DNA of 64,000 bases, taken from assembly GCF_958295425.1 (NCBI RefSeq), contig NC_081139.1:27037463-27101462 (forward strand), in the 5' to 3' direction. The notes beneath the pieces are model-generated. The model made no database searches, had not been told where the DNA came from, and saw only the letters and a list, made by a program, of their open reading frames with translations. Numbering within the stretch: position 1 is the first letter of the stretch; every line of letters begins with the position of its first letter. The translations under genes and the position numbers were made by a program. This document shows, piece by piece, positions 55,901 to 59,145 of this stretch. The stretch is from Solea solea (lineage: Eukaryota > Chordata > Actinopteri > Pleuronectiformes > Soleidae).

Positions 55901-58900
55901 GCTGTGATTCACACCCGTGCTTTTCCAGCTCGGACGCGTCGCAGTGTCGTCACTGTTTGTCACTGAAGAGGCCAAGTGTGACAACAACTACACAATACAC
56001 ACACACAACAATCGCACTCAAACACACACAAGCAAATATCACTCAGCTCGTGGAGTTTCAGGAAAAAACCTCATCATCAGTATAATTTTCATTTCATTGA
56101 AGAATTTATTGTCTGAGTTGGATTTTTATTTATACTTTTAATTTACCAATAACAGAAAAAACATCCAGGACCTTTGACTGTTCATATATGAAATAATGCT
56201 GATTACATTTTTAAACCTAAGAGTAATTTGTATAAAAACTATGTCAAAAGATGTGATTTTTAAAGCAACAGTGACGCTGAAACTCAAAAATGTAAACTTG
56301 GAAAATGTTGGTACCAACAGAGAGTTTAAATTTGAGGATATCTCGTTCACAAAATGTCACACGACAAATAATATGTCCTCCGTCTGCACCGATCAGCTAC
56401 GATTACTGTGACAAGAGAACTTCAAAAAGTGACCTTCAAATTGTAATTAAATAATTTATTTAAATAATTTAATAACTGCAGAGGGCAGCATAATCCATCT
56501 CAAAGTAAAACTTGCTGTGTTGGAAAGTGTTGCTAAGGCTAAACGAGGACTTTGTGAGGTTACGTTAGCGATTAAAAAAGTAAACGTTTGGAGTAGTTGT
56601 TTTTCGTAGTTAGCACTGAGGGATTCAACAATGAAAAAGTCATTTAAATTTCAGCATGGCGATGAGCACCGACGATAAATTATACGATTCATCTCTAAAT
56701 ATTCTTTACTGACTGTAGAACATCTGACATAGCTAACTTCTGGCTAACTGTCTTTAAGCTATCTTTTAGCTGCATGATGGATGGATGCTAGGTAGCTAGC
56801 TTAGGAGATGGATGATGGATGCTAGCTTGCTTACAAGATAGATGGATGGATGCTAGCTAGCTAGATTATGAGATAGATGATGGATGGATGGATGCTAGGT
56901 AGCAAGGATGAATGATGCTAGGATGGAAGGATGTTGGATTCTTGCACACTGTCACTGAGCAACTCCACACTGCCAGGGCTGCCTCTCTCTCCTCTGTGCT
57001 CATCCTCTTGGACCTTTCTGCAGCGTTTGACACAGTTAACCACCAGATCCTTACTTCCTCCCTTCAAGAACTAGGTGTCTCAGGCTCTGCACTTACCCTA
57101 CTCTCGTCCTATCTTCAAAACCGAACATACAGAGTAACCTGGAGAGGATCCGTGTCGGAACCCTGTCCTCTAGCTACTGGGGTCCCTCAGGGTTCTGTCT
57201 TGGGCCCTCTCCTCTTCTCTCTATACACCAACTCTCTTGGTTCTGTTATTCTCTCTCATGGTTTTTCCTATCACAGCTACGCCGATGACACCCAACTCAT
57301 TCTCTCTTTTCCCAGCTCCGACACAAATGTAGCAGAACGGACCTCGCTTGTCTGACCGACATCTCTCAGTGGATGTCTGACCATCACCTGAAACTCAATC
57401 TTGACAAGACTGAGTTTCTTTTTCTCCCAGGAAAGGGCTCTCCCACTACAGACCTGACCATCACCCTCGACAACTCTGTGGTAACTCCTTCTCATACCGC
57501 AAGGAACCTGGGTGTGACACTTGACGACCATCTCTCCCTCACTGCCAACATTGCTGCAACAGCTTGATCTTGCAGATACATGTTGCACAACATCAGAAGG
57601 ATACGGCCTATTCTAACCCAGAAGGCTGCACAGGTTCTGGTCCAGGCTCTTGTCATCTCACGCTTGGATTACTGCAACTCCCTCCTGGCTGGTCTCCCTG
57701 CGTGTGCCATACGACCTCTACAACTCGTCCAGAATGCAGCAGCTCGACTGGTCTTCAACTTACCAAAATTCTCCCACACTACACCGCTCCTCCACTCCCT
57801 TCACTGGCTTCCTGTAGCTGCTCGCATCCGCTTCAAGACTCTAGTGCTTGCGTTCCATGCTACAAACGGATCCGGTCCAGCCTACATCCAGGACATGATC
57901 AAAACCTACACCCCAGCCCGACCACTCCGCTCTGCATCGGCAAACCGGCTCGCTGCCCCCTCACTGAGAGTTTTACAGAGGAACTCGAGACTGTTCAATG
58001 TCCTAGCTCCCAAATGGTGGAACGAGCTCCCATCAACATCCGGACAGCGGAAAGCCTCCACATCTTCCGCCGCCGACTAAAAACACATCTCTTCCGACTC
58101 TACCTTGACTAAGACGACGACGACAAAAATAAAAAAAATTAATAAAAAAAAAAACCTTATACATTGCACTTATGACTAGCACTTCATAGTTTGGCTTACT
58201 TGAAGCTCTTACTTACTTCTAGCTCTTATTTGTACCCAAATGTTTAAATGCACTTATTGTAAGTCGCTTTGGATTAAAAGCGTCTGCTAAATGACATGTT
58301 ATGTAATGTAATTCTAAGTAGCTAGCTAGCTCACAAGATAGATGGATGGATGGATGGATGGATAGAATAAAGACAGAGACACTACTGTGGTCCGAGTGGT
58401 CAAATTGAAACCTTTATCTAGAGAAACAACATGATTGTCTTCTCGAGCAGGACACGAGTCAAACAGCCAGCATCTCTGTATGTTTGCATTGGGGTCAGTT
58501 TGTCTCTGTGGGTCCATTACAGCAGCGACAGCAGACGAGTCCATCATGTTTAAACGCAGTTAGAGAGACAAGAGACAGACAAATGTCCCGTCTCTAAATT
58601 TAAATGCTGCTTTTCCCTTTCACTGCGCCTCTAAATTATTCAGCATCTACATGGTTCAGTCCGTCCGTCTTAATGGAACGTCTGACGTCCTCTAACCTTT
58701 ATGAAGACAAAACCACTTCAAACACAGCTCCTCTCTCTGTGTTAGCACACTGCTAACATCACTGTTACTGTCATGATACACAAATTATTAAATATTCTCT
58801 ACACAGATAGATAGATAGCTGTCGTAATATGATCGCTAGTTAGTGTCAGCTATCATGCTAGCTCATTTTTAGCTGTGGGGTAGCTAGATAGCTAGCTATA

Positions 58901-59091
58901 TAGGTGATTAAGCTATATTTAGCGATCATGCTATTTATAATTCAGCAAATGTTTAGCTGTAGGGTAGGTAGCTAGCTAGCTAATTAAGAAATGTTAGCTG
59001 TATGAACCCTAGTTAGCTAGCTAGCTAATGAAGCTATTATACCTGCATAATGGATAGATATTTTTCTTTAAACATTTTTTGTCAGGAGCTG

Positions 59092-59145
<54 letters not shown>

